Positions 1 to 11,774 are shown, counted from the stretch's first letter. The stretch: DNA of 64,000 bases from Rutidosis leptorrhynchoides (GCF_046630445.1 NC_092343.1:141473501-141537500); one strand, 5' to 3'. Numbers and translations are program-made. Notes: a model not told the origin generated them from the letters alone.

Positions 1-1275
<1,275 letters not shown>

Positions 1276-1916
1276 TATATAATTATATATACATATATAT
1301 ATAATTAAATATAATGCGTGTTTGTTTGTTTTTGTAGCTACTGAAGAAACACTGAATTAAAAAAAAAATGTCAAATGTAGACTTGCCAAGAAGACACGTG
1401 GTTAGCTCTATGTTGGATGAATTTGTTCAAAGATTCTTTTTTTTAATGTTTATAATGTGATTATTATATTGTATAATTGTATTTACATATTTAAGTTAAT
1501 TTAAATTTCTTATATAAATTTTCTTACAATTCTATCCTTTTAATTATTAAATAGTATAGTATAAAAATATATATGTTAAAAAAGTTCAAATCAATTACCA
1601 GGATCCTTAACCCAATACCCTAAACAAATCTATATATTCATTCGCTTTTTGGAGATTCGTAGAAGATTAGCATACATTTTGTCTACGTCGGCACTTAGTT
1701 ACCTATTTTGATGTTCGTGGAAGTTTTTGCTTATTTATTACGATTATTATGGACTGTTTTTTTGTTTTTGTTTTTTTTGTAAAGCATTATTATGGACTGT
1801 TAAGAACTCTTTGTTTCATATGGTCGTTATTATATATGTCCTCCCAATAAGAACTATTACGTACGAGACAACCACATACTTTACTTTAAAATAAAAAATG
1901 CAAAGCGTAAAAATAT
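1276..1916. other. AT-rich non-coding DNA, probable Helitron interior
   Basis: No reading frame with protein-like composition on either strand. It ends in a Helitron-type 3' terminus, so it is probably the non-coding body of a non-autonomous Helitron whose 5' end lies upstream of the window. That assignment is inference from the terminus only. Confidence 0.35.
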
Positions 1917-1944
1917 CCGTGCAACGCACGGGCAATGCTTCTAG
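1917..1944 (+). mobile_element. Helitron 3' terminus (hairpin plus CTAG)
   Basis: A 6-bp stem CCGTGC (1917-1922) pairs with GCACGG (1926-1931) over a 3-nt loop, followed after about 9 nt by CTAG (1941-1944) and then host T. This is the classical Helitron 3' end (short GC hairpin, then CTRR, inserted between A and T). The host T starts LTR sequence that elsewhere (3768-4454) continues across an A|T at exactly this point, which supports a real insertion boundary. The matching 5' TC end was not found in the window. Confidence 0.7.
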
Positions 1945-2566
1945 TATTTAATAATATTTGTAGTCTAACTTTGTTGAAGAAATTGTTGTCAAAGCTACAA
2001 GGTAGGCTAAAAGGCATCCTGTACATGGCATGCATGTGTAGTGTGAAGTCATAAAAGGAAGCTAGGTGCTTTTCACATGTCAAGTGGTGTAGCATGTACG
2101 CATATATTTTCAAGTATAAATATGTACTCATGCATAAGGTGAAATCCATCCAAGAAAGGATCAAGTGATCCAGAGGGATCAAATCCAGGGAGGATCAAAG
2201 TATCACAAAAGAAAAACACAGTTGATCAATAATATCAATGGAGAGTGTGTATTTGTGAGGTTGAGAGTTTTATTCTTGTAAGGAGTGTAAAAGAGTGTAC
2301 GAGAAACTTAGATTTTATACTAAAATCTAAGGGGTTTGGGTTTGGGTTTAACTCATAGTGTACTTTTTCTTGTACCGGATTCTTTTATATTATAAGAATA
2401 AAGGAGACTCTTGGGGTGGACGTAGGCAGGGTTTTGCCGAACCACGTTAAATCGTCGTGTTATCAGTTACTTTATTTGCTTTCTATTATTTCTCGCAAGT
2501 TTGTCTCAAAAAAAATTATATTCTCGCCTCCGCTGGTGTAGGTGCGCTAGGTAAATTGTCATAACA
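1945..2566 (+). repeat. 5' LTR of Copia remnant, 5'-truncated
   Basis: Matches 3832-4454 almost base for base and ends in the same ATAACA. The canonical TGTTGGACA start seen in the right LTR is missing; homology starts immediately after the Helitron CTAG. It contains an ATAAAGGAGAC region near 2397 and promoter-like AT-rich DNA. Confidence 0.85.
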
Positions 2567-2568
2567 AG

Positions 2569-2580
2569 TGGTATCAGAGC
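2569..2580 (+). other. Primer binding site, initiator tRNA-Met type
   Basis: TGGTATCAGAGC two bases after the LTR end is complementary to the 3' end of plant initiator methionine tRNA, the usual primer for Copia and many Gypsy elements. Confidence 0.85.
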
Positions 2581-2613
2581 ATCCAGGTGTTTCGGATAGT
2601 TTTTTGTTTGGAG

Positions 2614-3520
2614 ATGGCGGAAAATAGCGATATGCAATTTAAGGTGGAGCTATTTCATATGGCAGATGATGATTGGTATATTATTGAACACATGGATGTG
2701 TTTAATGGTCTGGTTAATCAACTTGAATTAGTTGAGGTTTATATGGAGGAAGAAGATAAGACCCTTATTCTTCTTGCCTCTCTTCCCAGTTCCCGGGAAA
2801 AGAGACGAAGATTCGATGACCGTTTTTAGCATGGGTTTGCTATGGTTGGTCATGGAAGGGGAAGGTTTGCCGAGAAGAGATCTAGTGATAACAGTAGGTC
2901 TAGATCACGAGACGGCGTGAAGGGTATCCAGTGCTTCAAATGTCATGAGTGGGGTAACTAAGTAAGGACTATCCACTCTGGAAGAATGGTGAAGATAAAT
3001 CTGGGGGTTCGTCGGCTGTAGTTGCGGTTAATGTACCGGTTAATTTGGGAGATGTTCTCACAATCTCCAAAAAGTTCTACTTCTGCTCAAGATGAATGGA
3101 TTTTAGATTCTGGTTGTACGATGCATGTGTGTACTAAGAAAGTTTATTTTGATAAACTAATATTAGAGAAGGCGGGGGTGCTGACTTTAGATGATGGTTG
3201 AACATGTGATATTGAGGGTGTTTGCATGGTGAAAATAAAATTGTTTCACGGAGTTGCTTACGCTCTTGGTGGTGTGGTGTACACACCAAGGATGTGCAAG
3301 AATCTAATTTCCTTATGCGTGGTGGATTCTCAAGGATACGGCTATTCAGCCGTAGGTAGAGTTATGAAAATCACACGTGGCGTGAAGGTCCTGATGAAGC
3401 GAGAGAAGTATGAGGGTTTATATCGTCTGGTGGTGAGTACAAAATGTACTCGTGTCTCGAAGGTTTTGAAGCTTGTACGCGGGAAACAGGTCGGGAATAT
3501 GTTGGGACATGTTTGACCAA
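2614..3520 (+). pseudogene. Copia gag / protease / GAG-pre-integrase remnant
   Basis: The start at 2614 opens a gag-like frame (MAENSDMQFKVELF) with the Copia gag motif VFNGLVNQLELVEV and LILLASLPSS before it breaks at about 2829. A zinc-knuckle remnant CFKCHEWGN is visible at about 2933-2960 and runs into a stop. WILDSGCTMHV near 3095-3130 is the Copia aspartic protease active-site region. The frame 3226-3516 carries the GAG-pre-integrase pattern (YTPRMCKNLISL, GLYRLVV). Several frameshifts and stops separate these blocks, and nothing of integrase or reverse transcriptase follows. No functional protein is expected. Confidence 0.8.
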
Positions 3521-3755
3521 GGTAGACGATGGTGAGAAGGAAAATCCTACTGTGGTGGAAGAGGTGATTCGAGACTGCTCTCCGGTGTCAACTAGGTAAG
3601 ATGACAGGGTTAGCTGCACATGATTATTGGTCGTTTTATTTGAATCAAGGTTCAGGACCGAGGTGATTCAAGGTGTGTACAGCGGGGATAACGGAGGCCA
3701 ATAGTGAAAATACTTGGTGTTAGTATTTTCGGTGACGAAGAAGATAAATGTTCGT

Positions 3756-3767
3756 CAAGGTGGAGAT
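3756..3767 (+). other. Polypurine tract of Copia remnant
   Basis: Purine-rich AAGGTGGAGA directly before the TG that opens the right LTR. Confidence 0.65.
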
Positions 3768-4454
3768 TGTTGGACAAAGTCCAAGTTTTTGACTAACATT
3801 TATGTTAACAAATTGAAGTTTGCATGGGTAATATTTAATAATATTTGTAGCCTAACTTTGTTGAAGAAATTGTTGTCAAAGCTACAAGGTAGGCTAAAAG
3901 GCATCGTGTACATGGCATGCATGTGTAGTGTGAAGTCATAAAAGGAAGCTAGGTGCTTTTCACATGTCAAGTGGTGTAGCATGTACGCATATATTTTCAA
4001 GTATAAATATGTACTCATGCATAAGGTGAAATCCATCCAAAAAAGGATCAAGTGATCCAGAGGGATCAAATCCAGGGAGGATCAAAAGAAAAACAAAAGA
4101 AAAACACAGTTGATCAATAATATCAATGGAGAGTGTGTATTTGTGAGGTTGAGAGTTTTATTCTTGTAAGGAGTGTAAAAGAGTGTACGAGAAACTTAGA
4201 TTTTATACTAAAATCTAAGGGGCTTGGGTTTGGATTTAACTCATAGTGTACTTTTTCTTGTACCGGATTCTTTTATATTATAAGAATAAAGGAGACTCTT
4301 GGGGTGGACGTAGGCAGAGTTTTGCCGAACCACGTTAAATCGTCGTGTTATCAGTTACTTTATTTGCTTTCTATTATTTCTCGCAAGTTTGTCTAAAAAA
4401 AAATTATATCCTCGCTTCCGCTGGTGTAGGTGCGCTAGGTAAATTGTCATAACA
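3768..4454 (+). repeat. 3' LTR of Copia remnant (687 bp)
   Basis: Begins TGTTGGACA and ends ATAACA (TG...CA). It is the complete version of the left LTR and shows what the A|T insertion site looked like before the Helitron arrived. Differences from the left LTR are a few point changes and a small indel near 4085. Confidence 0.85.
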
Positions 4455-5072
4455 GGTACCATAGGGACGTCATTGCAGTACCAATCACTCCCTTTTTATA
4501 TGTGTGCTCCAAGAGAACTCTGCTCATTTTTTACTATGAATTATTTGGAATGATATATTAACTTTATAGGATACATTTGAATTTGCATGTCCCAATGTAT
4601 ATATATTTGTGTAAGATATGTATAAGTTGTAGGTACATACATTGGGTACCTTCTCATTATTCGTTTGGATATTCAGTTCCTTTAGTGCCTCCTTTAAAAT
4701 CATTTGTTTTGTTCTTATCTGATTTGTTTGACTGCATCTCTATTATTTTTATCTAATCAGATTCGTTGGTTAGTAATCAACTTCATGTAACGTTCTTTTA
4801 TAGTATTTTTCTTTGTATTTGGTAAGACAAAAAATATAATCTACTTATATTGCAATTATCGAGTATTGTTTATAAGCCTGGTGGGACCCATTTATAGTTT
4901 ACTTGTTGCATTATTGTTTTTGTAAGTTTCTTGACAAGTTCTATATGAAAAGTAGTTGTTGACTTGCTCTTGGTTCATTGATATTTGGAAAGAAAAGATA
5001 GATCTGATACAAAACCATATGCTAGTTGCAGCTCATTTCTCAAATCACTCATAACTATCTAAATTCACTAAG
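4455..5072 (+). promoter_or_regulatory. TNL1 upstream region
   Basis: No gene. The last 150 bp (about 4920-5072) are conserved before TNL3 (30840-30982) and partly before TNL2 (24050-24153), so this is the probable core promoter and 5' UTR of the family. TNL1 homology upstream of 4900 is not shared, so the Copia element lies just outside the conserved block. Confidence 0.55.
4959..4964 (+). promoter_or_regulatory. Conserved W-box (TTGACT) upstream of TNL1
   Basis: TTGACT inside AGTTGTTGACTTG is kept in all three TNL copies (24072-24077 and 30868-30873 for the others), about 80-115 bp before the start codon position. TTGAC[C/T] is the known WRKY transcription-factor core. Binding is inferred, not shown. 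Confidence 0.5.
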
Positions 5073-8000
5073 ATGGTTATTCTTACAGATGTTTCAGAAC
5101 AATCTTCATCAAGTAATAATCATGATGAGAAGTATGACGTATTTCTGAGTTTTCGAGGTATTGATACTCGTCTTAGCTTCACCAGTCACCTCCACCAAGC
5201 CCTTGAAGGTGATAATCTCAAAACCTTTTTGGACAATGAAGAGATTCCAATCGGGTTTTATTTGAAACCCGAATTGGAGAGTGCAATTAAATCATCAAGG
5301 GCTTCTATTATCGTGTTGTCTAAGAATTATGCTTCTTCTACATGGTGCCTTGATGAACTTGTATTGATTCTTGACCGACATAAGAACTTCAAACAAATAG
5401 TTATCCCCATCTTCTATCATGTCGAACCCACTGACGTCAGGAAGCAACAAAACAGCTTCGGAGAGGCAATGGCAGAACATAAACAGAAGATGGAAGCAGA
5501 AACAGATGTGGAGAAAAAAATGAAATTAGCAGAGAAGATAGAAATATGGAAGGAAGCACTTACAAAAGTTTCTAATTTAACTGGCTTGGATGTAAAGGGC
5601 AGGTAAACTACTTTTTTTTTTTTCCATTTTTTTGAATACAATTGATGAGGTTGACAATCCTGATCAACTTTGTGTGCTGGATAATCAGGATTTTTAGTTT
5701 ACTATATACTGTATAAATAGTACAATTTTTTTTTTTTATATACAGTCCAAGTTTGTAAGATCTTATTTGAGTAATTGAAATATCCAAATTCAGTATGATG
5801 GATGTTGGATGTTCGATGCATCCAATGAACTTACCACCGAATGACCGAATTTAAATACACTATATGAAAATTAACCACTGATTCATTACTACTACCATTT
5901 AATATCCTGCTAAATGTATACGATCTCATCAAAGGTTGTTTTGTATGAGTTATGTTTTAATTTTCTTAGATCGGTTATATTTGTATGGTGGTTGTTGTTC
6001 TTGGTTTAGTAATAAAGTTTTTTTTTCGCCAAAATAAAAAAATAAATAATCCAAGGTTCTCTATGCAAAATTAATTTTCAGGCTGGAGACTGAGTTCATC
6101 AAAGAAATTGTTAAAGAACTTTCCAAAAGAATACGTGTACCCGTAAGGACTAGTTTACCACTACTTATTGGAAAGGAAGATGCAATTGAATACGTCAGTT
6201 CATGGTTGAAAGATGGATCATCACATACAGTCGACATTCTTAGTATATATGGTATGGGTGGGATTGGAAAGTCAACCTTAGCCAAATATATATATGACTC
6301 ATATTGTCGCGAGTTCGATACAAGCAGCATCGTTGAAGATATTAGTAGGAAGTGTGCTGGGAAAATTGATAAATTGCTTGATTTAAAAAATCAACTTTGT
6401 AATGATATTTCAAAAGCAAGTTCAATGCAAGTTCATGATGTTTCTGTAGCCTCTAATAAAGTGTTGATAGTTCTTGACGATATTGATAGTATAGAGCAGT
6501 TGGACGCTTTACTGGGAAACAAGGGTTTTAATCAAGGAAGCAAAATCATTATAACGACCAGGAACATGTCGTTGACAGAGAGGTGTGAACTATGCAAAGC
6601 GAAAGCTGAATACAGACATAAAAAGTACCCACTTGAACACTTATGTAACGACGCATCACTAAAGCTTTTGTGTCATCATGCGTTCAATTGTGAAGAGCTT
6701 AAAGATGGCTATAAAGTGGTTTCAGAGGATATTTTGAAGTATTGTCAAGGACATCCATTGGCTCTCAAAGTTTTGGGCAGTAATCTATATAATCGAGATC
6801 TTTCTTATTGGGAAAGCTGCATAAAAGAACTAAAAAAAGGACCCGAGGGACATGTTTCCCGTGTAAATAATATCTTGAAAATGAGCTTTGAATCTTTGGA
6901 GTCCAAAAATGACAAGGAATTGTTTAAGTATATTGCATGCCTTTTTGTTGGGATGGATAGAGGTTTTGCAGAAACCGTGCTACATGAATGTAATTTAAAC
7001 ACTAGCACTGGGATCGAACATCTCATCGACAGATGTCTTCTTCGTATTGTAAGGAATGGCGAGTTTCATATGCATTCATTAATTCAAGAGATGGGAAAAT
7101 ATGTTGTAGATCTTGAATCTGAGAATCCATGGGAGCGTAGTTTTTTATGGGGTAATGAGGACTCAATCGACGTGTTGAAAAAAAAGACTGTATGTGAACA
7201 AACTGTCTTGTCAATTAGTAAAAATACTTATAGTTTTATTTATATACTATTTTCTTATAATTCTTAATATTTGCTGCATTTTTTTTTTCTTATTAGGGTA
7301 CTAGAAATATTAAAGGTCTCTGCATTGGCCCGCTTGGATCATTACTTGAGCTGGAAACAGATGCATTTTGTAACATGGATAATCTGAAGATACTAATACT
7401 CACACATGTTATCCTCAAAGGCTCTTATGAGAACTTTCCAACAGATTTAATAGAGTTGTGCTTGTATTTTTCCCCTTTAGAGTCTATGCCTTCTGAATTA
7501 CCAATGAAGAAGCTAGTTCACCTCTCATTGCGTTATAGCAATATCAAATCTTTTGATGTCTCTTCTAATAACATGCTACGACCTGGAGACAAGCAAAAGG
7601 TAGATTGATCGATCCACTTCAATTTTAATTGTTCTTAGATAGATGCTGAGTCGTATACTGATAATTACACCATTTGAACAGGTGAGTGAATCGTACTCAA
7701 AAGATAACAGGTTGCTTGGATCTTTGAAGATTCTTGATCTGGGCCACTGTTTTCAGCTTCATACTCTTGGTGGTTTTTGTGAATTCCCTGCACTCGAGAT
7801 GTTAATTCTTGAAAAATGCACGAGTTTGGTTGAGGTTTGTGAAACAATTGAGCAATGTCATCAACTTTCTTTTGTCGATCTCCGTGACTGCAACAAGTGT
7901 AGAAAGCTTCTAACAAATATCGACATCTTCAAAAATGTCAAAACACTATACCTGGATGGGTGTAATACGAGTGAGATTCCATTTAAGACATTGAAGAAGG

Positions 8001-9188
8001 TCAATGATAGCTTAATTGACCTGAAGTTACAACGGCCATCTTCCTCTGGCACTGTCGAGGCTATTTCGAGGGATTTCGGTTTCAGCGAGTTGCATTTTTC
8101 AAGCTCATTAGTAATTTTGGCGCTTTCAAATAATAATTTGTCATGCGAAGACTTTCCCATCAACTGGAGTTGCCTATCCCTGTTGAAGGATTTAATCTTG
8201 AACGGTAATCCAATAGTTTCGATGCCCAATTGTGTGAGAACCCTTCCAAACCTAGAGAGACTTGATATGAGTAAGTGTGATATGCTGACATCAATCGAAC
8301 ATCCTCCATGTACCTTAAGATTGTTGGCGTACAGTCATTCCAACAGTAACACTAATCTGCTACGGAAAATGTCATTTCATCCAGAAATGTGTCAACTGAA
8401 GTTAAATATGAATTTGCGTCCACTAGCTTCTTCATCCATTGAAATCGATGGTGTGGTCAAAATCCAACCTATGGCAGGTGTCGAGGAAGCTGTATTACGT
8501 AATTTGGGGTGGACTAATTTAGAGTTCACTAAAACAAGACACATTGAAACTTATAATAGATATAGATATATTGCGGAATCAGAGGGATCTCAAACCCAGG
8601 TTTATCATTGTTATATAACAATAAAAATAGTATATATCTTATTATGTGAAATGTGAATCAATGTGATGTATGTATGCTTTGTAATTGATTAAGCTGGTTT
8701 AATTGAATTTTAACTGGCAGATGTATTATGAATTTGGAATATTCAGCACAATTTATGGTGGGGAGCAGATGCCAAATTGGATTACTGATGTAACAAACGG
8801 GGAACCAATATCATTCACCTTCCCTTCATCTCCTAAAAAACTCAGGGGATTGAATTTTTGCTGTGTGGTAATGCATCAATCTTCATGTGCTAAAGTATCC
8901 AACCAAATCAGACTAAACTTGCCAATTATTTCAATTTTTAATATAACCAAAAACACCAATTGGGGATACAGGCATTGTATTGAAGAAGTCAACGTAGGTG
9001 GGGAGTGTGTAACATATATAAGCCATTGCATGTTTACAGTGAAGGACATGGAACCTGGTGACCATGTCACTATTACCACGTTGTTCTTAAAAGAGGTACT
9101 TGATGAACATGTTATAAGGGAGTGTGGGGTTAGTTTTGTGTATGATGATGGAAGTATTGAAGATGAAGAAGGAGATGGGTTGGGTTAA
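5073..9188 (+). CDS. TNL1: TIR-NB-LRR-C-JID disease resistance-type protein
   Basis: Intracellular immune receptor type. Five exons with GT-AG borders in phase: 5073-5602, 6082-7189, 7297-7599, 7682-8599, 8721-9188, giving 1108 aa. Exon 1 is the TIR domain (about 21-176: YDVFLSFRG, then WCLDEL with the putative NADase glutamate E95). Exon 2 is the NB-ARC: P-loop GMGGIGKST (234-242), kinase 2 KVLIVLDDID (303-312), RNBS-B GSKIIITTR (329-337), GLPL-type GHPLAL (400-405) and an MHD-position motif that reads MHS (527-529). Exons 3-4 are leucine-rich repeats (547-953); exon 5 is the post-LRR C-JID jelly-roll domain (954-1108). The start is the first ATG before the TIR, shared with TNL2. The stop at 9186-9188 is early: TNL3 reads TAT at this place and the frame stays open to 9320. 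TIR enzyme activity and defence role are family knowledge; ligand unknown. Confidence 0.9.
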
Positions 9189-9320
9189 TACAAATCATGG
9201 AATCATATAATTGGTGGTGATCTCTCCCCTTTTCGATCAACTACTGGAGAGTACCTTCTGTGCCATCGGTATTTTGGGCGATCTTCACGTAATCCCTTCG
9301 TAGTTAAAGGTAGATCTTAA
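9189..9320 (+). pseudogene. Former C-terminal tail of TNL1 behind a premature stop
   Basis: After the TAA at 9186-9188 the same frame is open for 43 further codons to TAA at 9318-9320 and stays similar to TNL3 (34930-35060: KSWNH, GGDLSPF, GRS). This is what remains of the last part of the C-JID domain; it is now 3' UTR unless the stop is read through or is a sequencing error. Confidence 0.7.
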
Positions 9321-9563
9321 TTTTCATCTCAACACTTGGTGAAAAAGTAGGTGATTCGTATCAGTTATTTGACTTGTATCCCGATACAACTTAACTATTA
9401 ACCATTTATGATCGCTTTTTATCAGAACCATTTTTTAGAGCTTTCTCACAAAAGAAGTCCAACACGCCAGTTAGAGAAATAGAGGTACACTTTACAAACA
9501 CTAAAACACTTCTAAAATTAATAACATGAATTAATAATCAATCCTTTTTTTCTCTTGTAGGAT
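9321..9563 (+). other. TNL1 3' UTR region with possible intron
   Basis: Homologous to 35096-35333 downstream of TNL3. A stretch beginning GTACAC (about 9485) and ending CTCTTGTAG (9560) looks like a 3' UTR intron and is conserved downstream of TNL3. No other gene is visible. Confidence 0.35.
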
Positions 9564-9568
9564 GTTAC

Positions 9569-9902
9569 TGATACAGCTCAAGGTAGAGTCAACTCTAAAG
9601 TCAACTGTGGAGTCAACAATGAAAGACCTAAATGATTGAAGATACAACCAAAGTGGACTAGTGACTATCAATTAACAAAGAAGAAAAAGAAAGCTGTGGA
9701 AAGTAGTTGAAGTAGTTGGATTCTGTTATTCAAGATAGTTTGGTTGTTTGTAGTTAATGGCTAAGATTATCTGAAGTCAAATGTATAAATACAAGTTGTA
9801 ACTGTTGTATTGATCATCAGATTTCAGTAATAAAATTCTCAATTCTATTTCTTTCTTCTTCAATTCTTAAGGAGATTTGTCTATCTCGAATAAGACATAT
9901 CA
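9569..9902 (+). mobile_element. Solo LTR with 5-bp TSD GTTAC
   Basis: 334 bp starting TGATA and ending TATCA (perfect 5-bp terminal inverted repeat), flanked by GTTAC at 9564-9568 and 9903-9907. The matching place after TNL3 (about 35330-35340) has one GTTAC and no insert, so it is an empty site. Inside are a TATA-like tataaata near 9784, AATAAA near 9830 and three AGTCAA motifs exactly 12 bp apart. No interior or second LTR remains, as expected after LTR-LTR recombination. Confidence 0.9.
9587..9616 (-). promoter_or_regulatory. Triplet of W-box cores in solo LTR U3
   Basis: AGTCAA (reverse complement of the TTGACT W-box) occurs at 9587-9592, 9599-9604 and 9611-9616, a strict 12-bp spacing; another lies near 9774. 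The position near the start of the LTR corresponds to U3, where retrotransposon enhancers sit. Confidence 0.5.
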
Positions 9903-10053
9903 GTTACCAAAGAACCTCGTAATGTATTCAGGGAAACAACAAAACCAATATAGTCTTGGGCTTATGAAGAAATTTGAAGAAAAGTAAAATGCAATGGCAA
10001 TTGTAATTGGATTATCTAATTGTTGTGAATGTATAGTTACGTGAATGCATGTA

Positions 10054-10249
10054 CTACCTCCGTCCCACCACAAGTGTTCACTTATTTTTTGCACAAAGTT
10101 TTAGGAAATCCCACTAACTTCATTCTCCACCAATCAGAAATCTTCTCTCTCCAGAATAACCTCTTCTCATTGGTTGAAATACAAAGTGGACACTTGAAAT
10201 GGGACATCCCAAAATAGAAATGTGGACACTTGTGGCGGGACGGAGGGAG
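10054..10249. mobile_element. Stowaway-type MITE
   Basis: 196 bp with long terminal inverted repeats: the left end CTACCTCCGTCCCACCACAAG mirrors the right end, which in reverse complement reads CTCCCTCCGTCCCGCCACAAG. It is flanked by TA at 10052-10053 and 10250-10251. CTCCCTCCGT ends with TA target duplications define Stowaway MITEs of the Tc1/mariner superfamily. No coding capacity. Confidence 0.9.
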
Positions 10250-10251
10250 TA

Positions 10252-11080
10252 ATATCTATGTACGTGGATGGAAATTATGATAAGAATTGTTCTTGGTATT
10301 GAGGGGACCCCACCCACCCGATTATTTTTCACGAACACACGTGTTATATATAGAAATCGATGTAAAAGTGACTTTGTTAAGGTTTTATGCAATAACTATA
10401 ATGATGATGATATATATGCTCTAAATGATACTGTGTGTGCAAGTAAAGTCATATAAAGCAGTTTATATGTATAATTCAATGAGCACAAGTAATAAACAAT
10501 AACTAATATTATCCATTGCCAAGACTGAGATCAAACACCGAAGGTCAAGGGGATTTGGGGGAAAATGGAATTGAGAAACTTGGGGAGGAGGAATGGTATT
10601 AGGAGGCAAGGGTTTAACATGTGAATGACTTTAACTCTCGCCGTGTTCTAAATTTTTTATTCGATGGAAACGAATGGGGTGGAAAGGGGAAGGGAGATTA
10701 AGGATAAATTGATGTAAAATCAAATAAGTAAATGTATTCTCGAATTAAAAAGAAAGTAAATGAAATAATTACAATTAATATGTGACAAGGTCAGGTGCAA
10801 TGCACGTGAGAAAAATTACAGTTCAAGAGGAAGTTGTTAATATGTCAATTAGAGTTGTCGTTGATGTTCGTTGTAACAGAATTAGCTGTTAATAGGTGAT
10901 TAGGGTTTCGCCTCAATTCCTTTAGTTTTAATTTCCTTTCTCTCTATACTCTGTAATTCTCAATTTTGGCAATAATATCAACTGATTAGAGAAAATTTCT
11001 TCCAATTGTGTTCTCCGAATAGTTGAATAGCTTAACTCCAATCATAGATTCCGGTTAAGCATATCACCAGGTAGGTTATA
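10252..11080. other. Intergenic DNA without recognisable gene
   Basis: Short frames only, none with family resemblance. A small hairpin GTGCAATGCAC at about 10796-10806 resembles Helitron hairpins but has no CTRRT next to it. Similarity of aaatgtattctcgaatt near 10730 to 12114-12130 suggests fragments of one repeat on both sides of the Helitron remnant. Confidence 0.5.
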
Positions 11081-11084
11081 AAAC

Positions 11085-11735
11085 AATCCGCATCGCTGAC
11101 ACCGTTAAAATGTAGCCACTCTCTAAAAGTTGTTTTTACGCCATGGGACATTGACAATCGACTGAAGTGGCTGACTCCCTTCAAATGTCAAGAGTTACAT
11201 ATTCTATAAAGGAGCCGCCAAAATTTGTACCCGCGGCATTCTAAAATGTATTGGAAAAATTGAAGATTCTCCAACACGCATGAGGACTAATATAACGGGC
11301 ATCAATGAAGTTTTGTACTTCATTTATATGTGGCTGAGCTGCAACGGATTTGTCATAAGTTCTGCCTCAGAACCAACTAACCTAGAAATCCGCGCCTTAA
11401 CACGAACACGATATGTGCCCTTTGAAATATATTTTAATAGATACGTTAATAACATCGTCCAGCTGCAACACTCTACATTTAAGTGACCGTGGAATATCAA
11501 ACACAGAGCCTTATTATAATCTACGACGTAACTGTTATCAAGTCTGTATGTGCCTCCCCTCCAAAGATAGTGCAAAACACAAAAAAAACTACGACCAGAG
11601 AGTAGGAACAGAACAAATAAAAAAACACAAGAATACTTGAAGTAGGTCCGGCAGCTAGACCTTCTTGGCAATAGTTTGCTTTTTTCATGTGAACGACGCA
11701 ACAGTTTTGATAGAGCTTTAAATTTGTTCACGGCT
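11085..11735 (-). pseudogene. Helitron Rep/helicase-like fragment
   Basis: On the minus strand the frame 11731-11324 contains YRLDNSYVVDYNKALCL, GHLNVECCS and TYLLKYISKGTYR, matching the region between the Rep-like and PIF1-helicase parts of plant Helitron proteins (known pattern: LDN..VVPYN...HINVE.C....IKYLFKYI.KG). Continuing to 11250 in another frame it reads NFIDARYISP and HACWRIF, again the expected next motif. Frameshifts and stops break it, and neither the HUH tyrosine motifs nor the helicase P-loop are present. It is a decayed Helitron fragment. Confidence 0.75.
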
Positions 11736-11774
11736 TGAAAAAATTAACTATCATGTCTCTTATATACACACAAG

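Larger units (their letters stand above)
1945..4454 (+). mobile_element. Deleted Ty1/Copia LTR retrotransposon
   Basis: Two direct repeats of more than 600 bp bound a short interior with a primer binding site after the left repeat and a purine tract before the right one. The interior holds gag, a CCHC-like knuckle, a protease-like DSG and GAG-pre-integrase sequence, all broken, then jumps directly to the 3' LTR: integrase, reverse transcriptase and RNase H are absent. It is therefore an internally deleted, non-autonomous Copia copy, about 600 bp upstream of TNL1. Its left LTR lacks about 70 bp at the start because of the Helitron junction at 1944/1945. Confidence 0.85.

Noticed and set aside
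1886-2182. 98-aa minus-strand frame and its near copy at 3800-4069
   Set aside because: Both are within the two LTRs of the Copia remnant; similarity is due to LTR duplication, not to a gene family.
7665-8229. Minus-strand frames opposite TNL1 exon 4 and similar shadows at 5295-5641 and 31214-31578
   Set aside because: Antisense shadows of well-supported TNL exons.
10796-10812. Hairpin GTGCAATGCAC as a Helitron end
   Set aside because: No CTRR followed by T at the required distance, and no matching host junction.
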